Below, piece after piece: positions 26,772 through 34,663 of a DNA stretch of 55,830 bases. The position numbers and the translations under genes are program-made. The notes below the pieces were generated by a model, which was not told the origin of the DNA, did no database searches, and worked only from the letters and a program-made list of their open reading frames with translations. Source of the DNA: Gammaproteobacteria bacterium. Lineage in GTDB: Bacteria > Pseudomonadota > Gammaproteobacteria > S012-40. The stretch is from the NCBI GenBank assembly GCA_015487785.1, contig WFPC01000006.1:1-55830 (forward strand). The letters run 5' to 3'. Within the stretch, counting starts at the first letter, position 1. The number at the start of each line of letters is the position of its first letter.

Positions 26772-29450
26772 CTATTCGGCGACCGATGCCAGCAACGCCT
26801 TGAGTTCCGGAATGCAGGAGCCGCAATTGGTTCCCGCCTTGAGCGCCTCGCCTATCGCCTCCACCGTATCGAGATGCTGCGTCGCGATGGCCTCCTTCAG
26901 GGTATTGACGCCCACCGAGAAACAGGCGCAGACGATACGCCCCGCATCCTGCTGTCCCGGTGGTGGTTGCCCCAGCAACAGGCCGCGGCGTTCGCCTTCG
27001 TCCAGAGCCTCCTTGGCGAACAGGCCGCCCAGCCAGCTACGCGAGGGCAGCGCATGGCTGGGGGCGATGAAAATGCAACTCTCCACCGCCTCCCCCAGCA
27101 TGCGTACGCCGCGATAGCGCCGCGCGCCCTTGTCCAGGTATTCGATCCAGTTGACCCCCTCTTCACTGGCACAGAGCAACTCGCGCGCCCAGCCTGGCCA
27201 GTCCCCCGGCGCCTGCTCGCCGGCGATCTCGTAGCGATAGAAGCCCTCGCCACGGGCCACCACCCAATAGGTCGCTTGGCTGCGACTCAGGTCGAGACGC
27301 CGGCGGCTGAGGATGAAACCATGCCAGGCCGGACGGTAAGGCACGATGCGCACCGGCGTATGCTTGAACTCGGGTTGGCCGGAATGGGGATCGACCACCG
27401 CCTCCACCAGGGCATCCACCCGCCCCGAGCTGGCAAATACATCGTTCCAGTGCATGGGCACGAACACACAGCCCCGATGCTGGCCCTCGTTCAGGCGGGC
27501 ACGCACCACCACCTCGCCACGGCGATTGAACACCTGCACCAGGGCGCCGTCTTCCACCCCCACGCGTCGGGCATCCTCGGGGTGCAACTCGGCATAGGGC
27601 TCGGGGGTATGCTCCGACAAACGTGGCGCCTTGCCCGTGCGGCCCATGGTGTGCCAATGATCACGCACCCGGCCGGTGTTGAGCACGAAGGGAAAGTCCT
27701 TGTCCGGCAGGTTGGCCGGCAAGCGCGGTTCCACCGCCACGAAGCGGGCCTTGCCACTGGAAGTGAAAAAACGCCCCTCGGCAAACAGGCGCAACGTACC
27801 CTGGCCGGCCTTGCGCACTGGCCATTGGGTGGGCTGCAAGGCATCGTATTCCGCCTGACTGATACGACTCCAGGCGGAAATATCGAAATCCCGCTCACCG
27901 AAATTCTCAAATCCGGATAAAGCGGCATGCTCACGGAATATCTCCGCCGGCCCGGCATAGTCGAAGGCCTCCCCGAAGCCCATCCGCTTGGCCACCTGAC
28001 AAACCATCCACCAGTCGGGCCTGGCCTCACCCGGCGGAGGCAGGAAACGGCGCTGGCGCGAGATGCGTCGCTCGGAATTGGTCACCGTGCCTTCCTTCTC
28101 CCCCCAGGTGAGTGCCGGCAGCAACACATCGGCGTGCGCGGTGGTGTCGGTGGCCACGCAGTCCGACACCACCACGAATTCACACTTGTCCAGTGCCGCG
28201 CGCACGCGGTCGGCTTCCGGCAGGCTGACGACCGGATTGGTGGCCATGATCCAGAGCGCCTTGACTCGCCCCTGTTCCACCGCCTTGAACAAATCCACCG
28301 CCTTCAGTCCCGGCCGGCTGGCCATGGCGGGGGCATGCCAGAAGCGCTGCACGATGTCACGGTGCTCGGGATTTTCCAGCGCCATGTGGGCGGCGAGCTG
28401 GTTGGCCAGGCCACCCACCTCCCGCCCGCCCATGGCGTTGGGCTGGCCGGTGAGGGAGAACGGCCCCATGCCGCGCCGGCCGATGCGACCGGTAAGCAGA
28501 TGGCAATTGATGATGGCATTACCCTTGTCGGTACCGCTGACACTCTGGTTGACTCCCTGGGAGAACAGTGTCACCACCCGCTCGGTACGCGCGAACAAAC
28601 GATAGAAATCGGCCACCTGCTCCACGTCCAGCCCGCAACGCAGGGCCACCGACTCGATGGAGGGCGCCACCGCCGCGGCCATGGCCAGAGCCTCCTCCAC
28701 ACCCTCGGTACAACCGTTCACAAACAGGGCATGGCGTTCCCCCTTCTGTTCCAGATAATGCAGCAGACCATTGAACAGAATAGCGTCACTGCCCGGCAGC
28801 AGATCCAGGTGATGATCGGCGATATCACAGGTGGCGGTGCGCCGGGGATCGATCACCACCACCATCAGGTCGGGATTTTCCTGCTTGGCCCGGGCAATGC
28901 GCTGAAACAATACCGGATGACACCAGGCGGCATTGGAACCGGCCAGCACGATCAATTTGGCCTGTTCCAGGTCCTCGTAGGCACAGGGCACGGCATCGGC
29001 GCCGAAGGCCCGCTTGTGCGCCGCCACCGGCGACGACATGCACAAACGTGAATTGGTATCGATATTGGCCGCACCGATGTAGCCCTTCATCAGCTTGTTG
29101 GCCACGTAATAGTCTTCGGTCAGCAACTGCCCGGAAACATAGAATGCCACCGCATCGGGACCGTGTTCGGCAATGACTTGGGAAAACCGGTCGGCCACCG
29201 TGTCCAGGGCAGATTCCCAGTCACAGGGCTGGCCATCCACCACGGGCCGCAACAAGCGGCCTTCCAGATCCAGCGTCTGTCCCAGGGCCGAGCCCTTGGA
29301 ACAGAGTCTGCCGAAATTGGCGGGGTGCTTCTCATCCCCCCGCACCGTCACCGAGCCATCGGCCTCTACGCGGGCGATCACCCCACAGCCCACACCGCAA
29401 TAAGGGCAGGTGGTCGCCACCTCCCGCCCGGAAAATGTCTCTTCGTCCAT
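26772..29450 (-). CDS. nasA: Assimilatory nitrate reductase catalytic subunit NasA with C-terminal BFD-type [2Fe-2S] domain
   Basis: Cytoplasmic molybdopterin (bis-MGD) enzyme reducing nitrate to nitrite. The 892 residues begin with the [4Fe-4S] motif (Cys15, Cys18, Cys22, Cys50; CPYCGVGCGV). The MoCo domains follow (SRLCMSSPVAAHKRAFG, GRIGRRGMGPFSLTGQPNAMGGREVGG, LNTGRVRDHWHTMGRTGKAP). The last 55 residues form a BFD/Fer2-like domain (Cys841, Cys843, Cys876, Cys879), as in Klebsiella-type NasA. ATG at 29450 has GAAGG about seven bases upstream; the in-frame TTG at 29477 is unlikely. No nitrite reductase, nitrate transporter or nasR gene is adjacent, so partners lie elsewhere. Confidence 0.95.
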   Translation of the reverse strand: MDEETFSGREVATTCPYCGVGCGVIARVEADGSVTVRGDEKHPANFGRLCSKGSALGQTLDLEGRLLRPVVDGQPCDWESALDTVADRFSQVIAEHGPDAVAFYVSGQLLTEDYYVANKLMKGYIGAANIDTNSRLCMSSPVAAHKRAFGADAVPCAYEDLEQAKLIVLAGSNAAWCHPVLFQRIARAKQENPDLMVVVIDPRRTATCDIADHHLDLLPGSDAILFNGLLHYLEQKGERHALFVNGCTEGVEEALAMAAAVAPSIESVALRCGLDVEQVADFYRLFARTERVVTLFSQGVNQSVSGTDKGNAIINCHLLTGRIGRRGMGPFSLTGQPNAMGGREVGGLANQLAAHMALENPEHRDIVQRFWHAPAMASRPGLKAVDLFKAVEQGRVKALWIMATNPVVSLPEADRVRAALDKCEFVVVSDCVATDTTAHADVLLPALTWGEKEGTVTNSERRISRQRRFLPPPGEARPDWWMVCQVAKRMGFGEAFDYAGPAEIFREHAALSGFENFGERDFDISAWSRISQAEYDALQPTQWPVRKAGQGTLRLFAEGRFFTSSGKARFVAVEPRLPANLPDKDFPFVLNTGRVRDHWHTMGRTGKAPRLSEHTPEPYAELHPEDARRVGVEDGALVQVFNRRGEVVVRARLNEGQHRGCVFVPMHWNDVFASSGRVDALVEAVVDPHSGQPEFKHTPVRIVPYRPAWHGFILSRRRLDLSRSQATYWVVARGEGFYRYEIAGEQAPGDWPGWARELLCASEEGVNWIEYLDKGARRYRGVRMLGEAVESCIFIAPSHALPSRSWLGGLFAKEALDEGERRGLLLGQPPPGQQDAGRIVCACFSVGVNTLKEAIATQHLDTVEAIGEALKAGTNCGSCIPELKALLASVAE

Positions 29451-29477
29451 AGATGCCTTCGATGAGTTTATCAGCAA

Positions 29478-29506
29478 ACTCTAAATTACCTGGCATAATA
29501 TGACAA
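29478..29506 (-). promoter_or_regulatory. Sigma70-type promoter of nasA
   Basis: On the minus strand: TTGTCA (29506-29501), a 17-base spacer and TAGAGT (29483-29478), giving a leader of about 20 bases. No sigma54 GG-GC element is seen. The -35 matches five of six bases, the -10 four of six. Confidence 0.55.
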
Positions 29507-29588
29507 GCCGGAATCATCGCTTGTTCTCGCCGGGAGTATGGCGTTACAGTGATCACAGTTACCATTGGATCCGCGCGAGGACGACAGC

Positions 29589-30179
29589 ATGGCAAAGGGG
29601 AAGATAAGCCTGGACACAGGCGATGCCCTGCTCATTGTCGATGTGCAAAACGATTTTCTCCCCGGTGGCAGCCTGGCCGTGCCCCATGGTGATACCATCG
29701 TGCCGGTGCTCAACGACTATATCCAACACTTCACCACGCGGGGCCTGCCGGTATATGCCAGCCGCGATTGGCATCCGCCGGCACACTGCTCCTTCATCGA
29801 TCAAGGTGGACCTTGGCCGGCACATTGCGTGGCAGGAACGCCCGGCGCCGATTTCGCTCCCGGGCTGCGTCTGCCACCCGATGCCGTAGTCATCTCCAAG
29901 GCCAGCGCGGTCGACAGCGACGCCTATTCCGCCTTCCAGGGCACCGGCCTGACACAACAATTACGGGACGACGGCGTGCAACGACTGTTCGTCGGTGGCC
30001 TGGCCACCGACTACTGCGTGCGCCACACGGTGCTCGACGCCCTGGACGCGGGTCTCACGGTATTCCTGCTGCGCGATGCCATCCGCGCGGTGGACGTCCA
30101 CGCCGGTGACGGCCAGCGAGCCGAACAGGAAATGCTCGACCAGGGCGCCGTGCCCCTTGAACTCGACGCGCTGCAATGA
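29589..30179 (+). CDS. pncA: Nicotinamidase PncA
   Basis: Hydrolyses nicotinamide to nicotinate in NAD salvage. The 196 residues carry the catalytic triad Asp18 (LLIVDVQNDF), Lys104 (VVISKASAVDSDAY) and Cys143 (GLATDYCVRHTV), plus the metal site Asp60, His62 and His66 (SRDWHPPAHCSF). ATG at 29589 has GAGG eight bases upstream and was chosen over an earlier in-frame ATG at 29565. The stop overlaps the pncB start as ATGA, so the two consecutive Preiss-Handler enzymes are translated together. Confidence 0.97.
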   Translation: MAKGKISLDTGDALLIVDVQNDFLPGGSLAVPHGDTIVPVLNDYIQHFTTRGLPVYASRDWHPPAHCSFIDQGGPWPAHCVAGTPGADFAPGLRLPPDAVVISKASAVDSDAYSAFQGTGLTQQLRDDGVQRLFVGGLATDYCVRHTVLDALDAGLTVFLLRDAIRAVDVHAGDGQRAEQEMLDQGAVPLELDALQ

Positions 30180-31516
30180 AACGTCCGCCCGATTCCGCCC
30201 TGCTCACCGACCTCTACCAGCTCACCATGCTGCAGGCCTACTACGAGCAGGACATGCAAGATACTGCTGTGTTCGAGTTCTTCGTACGCAAGTTGCCCCG
30301 CCAGCGCAATTTCCTGGTCGCTGCCGGACTGGAACAGGTTCTGGACTACCTGGAAACACTGCATTTCACTGCCGAGGAACTGGACTGGCTCAACAGCTGT
30401 GGACGCTTCTCCAGCGACTTTGTAGATTGGCTGGCCGGGTTTCGTTTCCGGGGCGAGGTGCGCGCCATGGCCGAGGGACGTGTTTTTTTCGCCGACGAAC
30501 CCATTCTGCAGGTGATCGCCCCACTGCCCCAGGCCCAACTGGTGGAAAGCCGACTGATCAACATTCTGAATTTCCAGACCCTAATCGCCAGCAAGAGCGT
30601 GCGTGCCCGCCTGGCCGCCCCCGACGCCCTGCTGGTGGACTTCGGCATGCGCCGGGCCCACGGCGGCGAGGCCGCGCTGCTGGCGGCACGGGCCAGCTAC
30701 CTGGCCGGCTTCGATGGCAGCGCCACCGTGCTGGCCGGAGCGCTGTACTCCATCCCCCTGTTCGGCACCATGGCCCATTCCTTCGTGCTGGCCCACGACG
30801 AGGAACTGCTGGCCTTCGAACACTTCGCCCAGGCGCAGCCGGACAACGTGGTCCTGCTCATCGATACCTACGACACCGAAGCCGCGGCGACCAGGCTGCA
30901 AGAGCTGGCCCCGCGCCTGGCCAGGCGCGGCATCAGAATCAAGGGGGTTCGCCTGGACAGCGGCGACCTGGCCGAGCACGCCCGCCGGGTGCGCCGCATC
31001 CTCGACCAGGCCGGCCTGAGCGAGGTCACCATCTTCGCCAGCGGCAACCTCGACGAATACGCCCTGCAGCGGCTTCGGGCCGATGGCGCGCCCATCGACG
31101 GCTTCGGCCTCGGCACCCGCCTGGACACCTCGGCCGATGCCCCCAGCCTGGACTGCGCCTACAAACTGGAGGAATACGCCGGCCGCCCCCGACGCAAGCG
31201 CTCCGAGGGCAAGGCCACCTGGCCGGGACGCAAGCAGCTCTGGCGCCACCGCGACGAATCGGGCCTCCTGTGCGGGGATACCCTGGGCCTGGCCACGGAA
31301 GAACATCCGGGCGAGGCGTTGCTACGGCCGGTGATGCGCGATGGCCGCCGCCTGGCAGCCGCCGAACCCCTGAGCGACATCCGCGCGCGCCTGCGCCAGG
31401 AACTGGAACGCCTGCCGGAAACACTGTTGCGTCTCGAACCCCAGCCCGCCTACCCGGTGGAGATCAGCCCCGCGTTGCGCCGTCTGGCCGCCGAGCTGGA
31501 TGCCGCCACACACTGA
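30176..31516 (+). CDS. pncB: Nicotinate phosphoribosyltransferase PncB
   Basis: Makes nicotinate mononucleotide from nicotinate and PRPP, using the product of the coupled pncA. The 446 residues begin with the typical ALLTDLYQLTMLQAYY. They continue with FFVRKLPRQRNFLVAAGLEQ, VESRLINILNFQTLIASK, LVDFGMRRAHGGEAALLAARA, GTMAHSFVLAHDEE, VLLIDTYDTEAAA, IKGVRLDSGDLAE (phosphate and substrate contacts) and GFGLGTRLDTSADAPSL. It is of the long bacterial type. The convergent neighbour starts 28 bases after the stop, with no clear terminator between. Confidence 0.96.
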   Translation: MKRPPDSALLTDLYQLTMLQAYYEQDMQDTAVFEFFVRKLPRQRNFLVAAGLEQVLDYLETLHFTAEELDWLNSCGRFSSDFVDWLAGFRFRGEVRAMAEGRVFFADEPILQVIAPLPQAQLVESRLINILNFQTLIASKSVRARLAAPDALLVDFGMRRAHGGEAALLAARASYLAGFDGSATVLAGALYSIPLFGTMAHSFVLAHDEELLAFEHFAQAQPDNVVLLIDTYDTEAAATRLQELAPRLARRGIRIKGVRLDSGDLAEHARRVRRILDQAGLSEVTIFASGNLDEYALQRLRADGAPIDGFGLGTRLDTSADAPSLDCAYKLEEYAGRPRRKRSEGKATWPGRKQLWRHRDESGLLCGDTLGLATEEHPGEALLRPVMRDGRRLAAAEPLSDIRARLRQELERLPETLLRLEPQPAYPVEISPALRRLAAELDAATH

Positions 31517-31544
31517 GAGCGCGGCGAACTCACAAACGGTCCGC

Positions 31545-32111
31545 TCAACTCACCCGCCGCAGGGTGTTTTCATCGGTATGATGAAACAAGGCGTCACGCC
31601 CGGGAATCTCGAGCACGGTGTCTTCCCAGTAGGAAAAACTGCCATCCTCGTGCAGCGTCACCTTCAGTTCGTAACTCACGGTCTTGAAGGCCCGGTCGAG
31701 AAAGGGGTTGGACAACACGCCGAAGACCTGGGAACCCAGCTCGGCCCGCAGGTGAAAGCCCCGCGCATCGGCCGTAGCAGAGCCTCCAGCACTCACCGCG
31801 ATGCCACGCGGCACGATGAAACAGCGCATGACCTGGCCGGCCGCAGGATCCCACAGCCAGTAACCCACTTCCTCGTGGAAGGCTTCGTCCTCGCCCAGGG
31901 GCCAGGCCATGGTGCTGTAACGCAGACCATAGAGAATCTGGGGGCCGTTCTCCACCGGCCCCATGGGCTCGAAGCTCATGCGCTCACGAAAAGGCGTGCG
32001 CTGCTCATCCAGGCCATCCTTACCCTCTGGCGCCACATCCATGCCCTGATCGCCTTCCCAGATGCCCGCCAGACCCGCCAACGGCCCCAGATTGGCCACG
32101 ATGTCATTCAT
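31545..32111 (-). CDS. Nitrobindin/THAP4-like heme-binding beta-barrel protein
   Basis: A 188-residue soluble protein with the FABP-like barrel pattern of nitrobindins: LGPLAGLAGIWEGDQGMDVAP at the N-terminus, GLRYSTMAWPLGEDEAFHEEVGYWLWDP, MRCFIVPRGIAVSAGG, and a C-terminal FSYWEDTVLEIP followed by FHHTDENTLRRV, whose His may be the proximal heme ligand. Characterised relatives bind ferric heme and react with NO or peroxynitrite; function here is inferred. It is the last gene of the minus-strand run downstream of the GGCT-like gene (57 bases apart). Confidence 0.72.
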   Translation of the reverse strand: MNDIVANLGPLAGLAGIWEGDQGMDVAPEGKDGLDEQRTPFRERMSFEPMGPVENGPQILYGLRYSTMAWPLGEDEAFHEEVGYWLWDPAAGQVMRCFIVPRGIAVSAGGSATADARGFHLRAELGSQVFGVLSNPFLDRAFKTVSYELKVTLHEDGSFSYWEDTVLEIPGRDALFHHTDENTLRRVS

Positions 32112-32168
32112 CTCGTTCTCCTTTTAGTCTGATTTCTCACGCATCACCGAATTGGCATGCCGTAAGCG

Positions 32169-32660
32169 TCAATCATAGACAGCCAACTCCCGCAGCCTGC
32201 GCTCCGTATCATGATCCTCGATGATCTCTATGGCCTCCAACATGCGCTGATACTCGTCCGGCAGGCCATGTTCGCGCGCACCCTCGAGTACATGCCGGTG
32301 GTACCAGCAATAGGGGCGCAGGCCCGGCTCGGTCTCGGTGGCGTAATAGGTGACCGCCCGCCAGGGCTTGCCACCGGGACCAATCACCGTGACCGTCTTT
32401 TCGTCATAGCCAAAACCCAGGCCCTCGTAGCGATCCAGGATGGCCTTCTTGCTGCTGTCGATCTTGAACAACACACCGTGTACACCATCACCCTTGTGGC
32501 CGGTGTATTCAATGTCGCACTTGCCCGAGCCATCGACGCCGGGCTTGTGGAACATCAACCGGTGCTCCGGCAAGCGGGCCGGACCGATCACCTCCACCCG
32601 CGCGATGCGCTGTTCCAGGCGTTTACGCGACATATTGGAACCATAGGCGAAATAGAGCAT
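32169..32660 (-). CDS. Gamma-glutamylcyclotransferase (GGCT/AIG2-like) family protein
   Basis: A 163-residue protein with the family start LYFAYGSNMS (2-11), the YCWYHRHVLEGAREHGLP segment, and the presumed catalytic Glu79 in DRYEGLGFGYDEKTV. Family members release 5-oxoproline from gamma-glutamyl amines or peptides. ATG at 32660 has GGAG seven bases upstream. The frame is open to 32747, but that part overlaps the kinase remnant's end and has no homology. The only other gamma-glutamyl gene here is the distant GCS2-like ligase, so any link is speculative. Confidence 0.85.
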   Translation of the reverse strand: MLYFAYGSNMSRKRLEQRIARVEVIGPARLPEHRLMFHKPGVDGSGKCDIEYTGHKGDGVHGVLFKIDSSKKAILDRYEGLGFGYDEKTVTVIGPGGKPWRAVTYYATETEPGLRPYCWYHRHVLEGAREHGLPDEYQRMLEAIEIIEDHDTERRLRELAVYD

Positions 32661-32676
32661 GCGGTTCTCCTCTCCT

Positions 32677-33312
32677 TTATTCCAACGGCAGACACTCCAC
32701 CTGCAACCCGCCCTCCGGATGGTTGCGGGCCTCAATATGGCCGCCATGGCTCTGAATCACCCGCTTGGCAATGGCCAGGCCCACGCCGTGACCACCTCGC
32801 TGGCGGTCACGGGCCGCATCCACCCGCACGAAGGGCTCGAACACACGTTGCAACCATTGTGGCGGCAAGCCGGGGCCGTGGTCGCGTACCACCACGCAGG
32901 CCCGCCCCCCGCGCCGCTGCAAGGCCACCTCTACCGTACTGTGCTCGGGGGTATGACGCAAGGCATTGCGCACCACATTCTCGATGGCGCTGTGCAACAG
33001 GCGAGGATCACCCTGGATCCGCACCGGCTCACATTCCAGAAATTCTATCTCGCGCGCCTGCTCGGCGGCCTCGAAACGGGCATCGTCCACCACCTGCCTC
33101 AGAATCTCTTCCAGCGCCAAGGGCCGGCGCGCCTGCCCATGGCTCTGCCCGGCCACCCGCACATCCAACTCTCCCGCGGCCAGACGCTGTGCTGCCCGAC
33201 TCAGGCGGCGCAGCGGTGAACTCAGGTGCCGTGCGAGTAGCAAACACATCAACGCACTCGCCACCAGCAGACTCAACAAACGCCAGGGTGAGGACAGGCT
33301 CCACAAGGGATT
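32677..33312 (-). pseudogene. CpxA-type sensor histidine kinase remnant, missing sensor and phospho-acceptor domains
   Basis: The C-terminal part of a CpxA-like kinase is clear: one membrane helix (LLSLLVASALMCLLLARHL), the start of a HAMP domain (SSPLRRLSRAAQRLAAGELDV), then an HATPase_c domain with N-box AIENVVRNALRHTPEHS, G1 box VRDHGPGLPP and G2 box GGHGVGLAIAKRVI. The sequence runs from RVAGQ straight into ARRPLALEEILRQVVDDA. The HAMP end and the whole DHp domain with its HELRSPL histidine, about 90 residues in relatives, are absent in frame. A duplicated CTGCCC (33133-33138 and 33145-33150) lies at the junction. The N-terminal sensor half is lost upstream next to transposase debris. No response regulator is adjacent. 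It cannot autophosphorylate in the usual way. Confidence 0.8.
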
Positions 33313-33340
33313 GGGCGGTTTTGTAAAGCCCCCGAATGTC

Positions 33341-33790
33341 TGGACACTGTTTTGCACAAAATTCACGCGGCTTCCGCCAGGGGAGTGTGCGCAGCACGGA
33401 CTTTGGCCGGAGTGGCACAGCCGCGCCGCTGCAGCAGCCAATGCCGGTTGAACCGTTCCTTGAAGTCAAGCAACGCCTGCCTGAGTTCCTCGACGGTGGC
33501 GAAGGTCCGCACCCACAGAAGCTGCTCCTTCAGCGTCCGGAGAACCGCTCGGCCACCCCGTTGCCTTCCGGTGCCCGGACAAAGCTCGGGCTCGACTCGA
33601 TGCCCAGGAACCGGGTCTCCGCCTGAAATACATGGCTCATATACTGCGGGCCATGGCCATGCCGCAGGATGAGGCTTTCAGCAATGCCCCGAGCCAGTGA
33701 CCGTAGTGTTCCCGAATGCCTTGTGGATCGGCTCCAGCGCTTCAAAGCGTGTCCCGGGCCGAGCAGCATGGATGCCGACTACATCACCGA
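33341..33790 (-). mobile_element. Degenerate IS3-type transposase (integrase core) remnant
   Basis: Three frames on the minus strand together encode the C-terminal rve domain of an IS3-type transposase. First comes VVGIHAARPGTRFEALEPIH (from about 33782). After a frameshift comes IREHYGHWLG. After another comes GIAESLILRHGHGPQYMSHV and on through EGNGVAERF (about 33688-33538). After a one-base loss comes RTLKEQLLWVRTFATVEELR, ending RAAHTPLAEAA at stop 33363-33365. The usual catalytic Asp in LRHDHGSQYMS is Gly here. The N-terminal half, orfA and one end are missing. A TGTCTGGACA-type sequence near 33341 may be the old IS end. It truncates the kinase locus. Confidence 0.8.
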
Positions 33791-33876
33791 CAATGCACAA
33801 TATAACTGGCTTCCAGTACGAGATCCGGGCCTTGTTCGGCCTGCTCACAATCTCAGAAAGCGCTAAAAGGCCAATT

Positions 33877-33891
33877 GTCAATTGTATTGAC
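33877..33891. repeat. Perfect inverted repeat GTCAAT-TGT-ATTGAC
   Basis: A six-base-pair palindromic arm pair in the A+T-rich patch beyond the transposase remnant. It may be a terminator-like stem or a scar of the element. Confidence 0.4.
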
Positions 33892-33906
33892 GATTAGCTA
33901 ACCCTA

Positions 33907-33957
33907 TCCTGGAGATCTATTTCATGACCTGCAAAACAGGCAAGGATATCTCCTGGA
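33907..33957 (-). repeat. Nested inverted repeats downstream of the STAS-like gene
   Basis: Outer arms TCCTGGAGAT (33907-33916) and ATCTCCTGGA (33948-33957) pair with one mismatch. Inner arms CCTG (33928-33931) and CAGG (33937-33940) pair perfectly. It lies ten bases after the stop of the minus-strand STAS-like gene, so it may end that transcript, although no U-tract follows. Confidence 0.4.
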
Positions 33958-33966
33958 ACTCAAAAG

Positions 33967-34443
33967 CTAGGCTTTCTGGGGCAAGAACAGGTCTTCCCCC
34001 AGAAAATTCCACACGGCCTCACAGGGACGGGACAATTCCAGCCAACTGAGCGCGCTCTCCAGCAGAAAGAATACATCCAGCTCAAGCCGCTCTTGCAGTC
34101 TGTCGCGCAGGATGTAGCCCAGGGCCGTGGTGACGGGATCGTGGGTCACGATGGCCCAGCGCGCCGGCCCCAGGCCCTGCTGGCGCAGAAGCCAACGGGC
34201 ACAGGCTTCGATATGCTCGGCCGTGAGCTGGACACGCCCCCGGCGCAGATCTGCAATGCCCGTCGTCGCACGCTCAAACGCGGGATGACCCTGCACACCC
34301 TCGGCAAGCGCCATGAGCTGGCTCATGCCGAGTTCGCCCGGCAGACGCAGCAACACCACACCTGCATCCGTGATGGTAAAGGCCACATCCCGTGAAGGCC
34401 GCGCGTCCCCCGCAGGCGTTCCTGGCACAAGCTGTTGCGACAT
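33967..34443 (-). CDS. STAS/SpoIIAA-like protein of unknown function
   Basis: A 158-residue soluble protein with no signal peptide. The alternating pattern DVAFTITDAGVVLLRLPGEL, then MALAEGVQGHPAF, TTGIADLRRGRVQLTAEHI, GPARWAIVTHDPVTTALGYI and LDVFFLLESALSWLEL resembles small STAS/SpoIIAA-like domains, which act in protein-protein regulation. ATG at 34443 has GGGAGG six bases upstream, so it is preferred over ATG 34461. It is transcribed divergently from the chemoreceptor gene (220-base gap with no convincing sigma28 promoter). Assignment is by pattern only. Confidence 0.6.
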   Translation of the reverse strand: MSQQLVPGTPAGDARPSRDVAFTITDAGVVLLRLPGELGMSQLMALAEGVQGHPAFERATTGIADLRRGRVQLTAEHIEACARWLLRQQGLGPARWAIVTHDPVTTALGYILRDRLQERLELDVFFLLESALSWLELSRPCEAVWNFLGEDLFLPQKA

Positions 34444-34663
34444 GCGCGCCTCCCGCACCATGCAGACGCTGGAAACATTGGTTTCATCTTATACGAGGAA
34501 ACAAGGTCGGCCTATAACCCAATTGTTTTAGTCGGGATTGCAAAACCTTACAAAACACCATAAAAATCCATTGGTTAGGCACAGCCTTTCACGAATTTTT
34601 CTCAAGCTCAACAACGCGTGGTCGCTAAAACCGTTGGGAGTTCACCAATTCATCCGGATCACT

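Larger units (their letters stand above)
33313..33966. other. Gene-free zone with transposase debris and A+T-richer sequence
   Basis: This is the only stretch over 300 bases without an intact gene. 33341-33790 is transposase remnant. About 33795-33966 matches nothing I recognise, is A+T-richer than its surroundings, and contains two inverted repeats. Confidence 0.7.

Noticed and set aside
29549-29556. Palindrome GTGATCAC as a CRP site for pncA
   Set aside because: CRP sites need TGTGA and TCACA arms separated by six bases. Here the arms overlap with no spacer.
33029-33469. Minus-strand open frame across the kinase/IS border
   Set aside because: It is a shadow of the HATPase and HAMP coding frame and the transposase debris. 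No coherent domain is visible.
34444-34663. Sigma28 (flagellar) promoter for the chemoreceptor
   Set aside because: Several TAAA-like motifs occur, but none has a GCCGATAA-type partner at the right distance.
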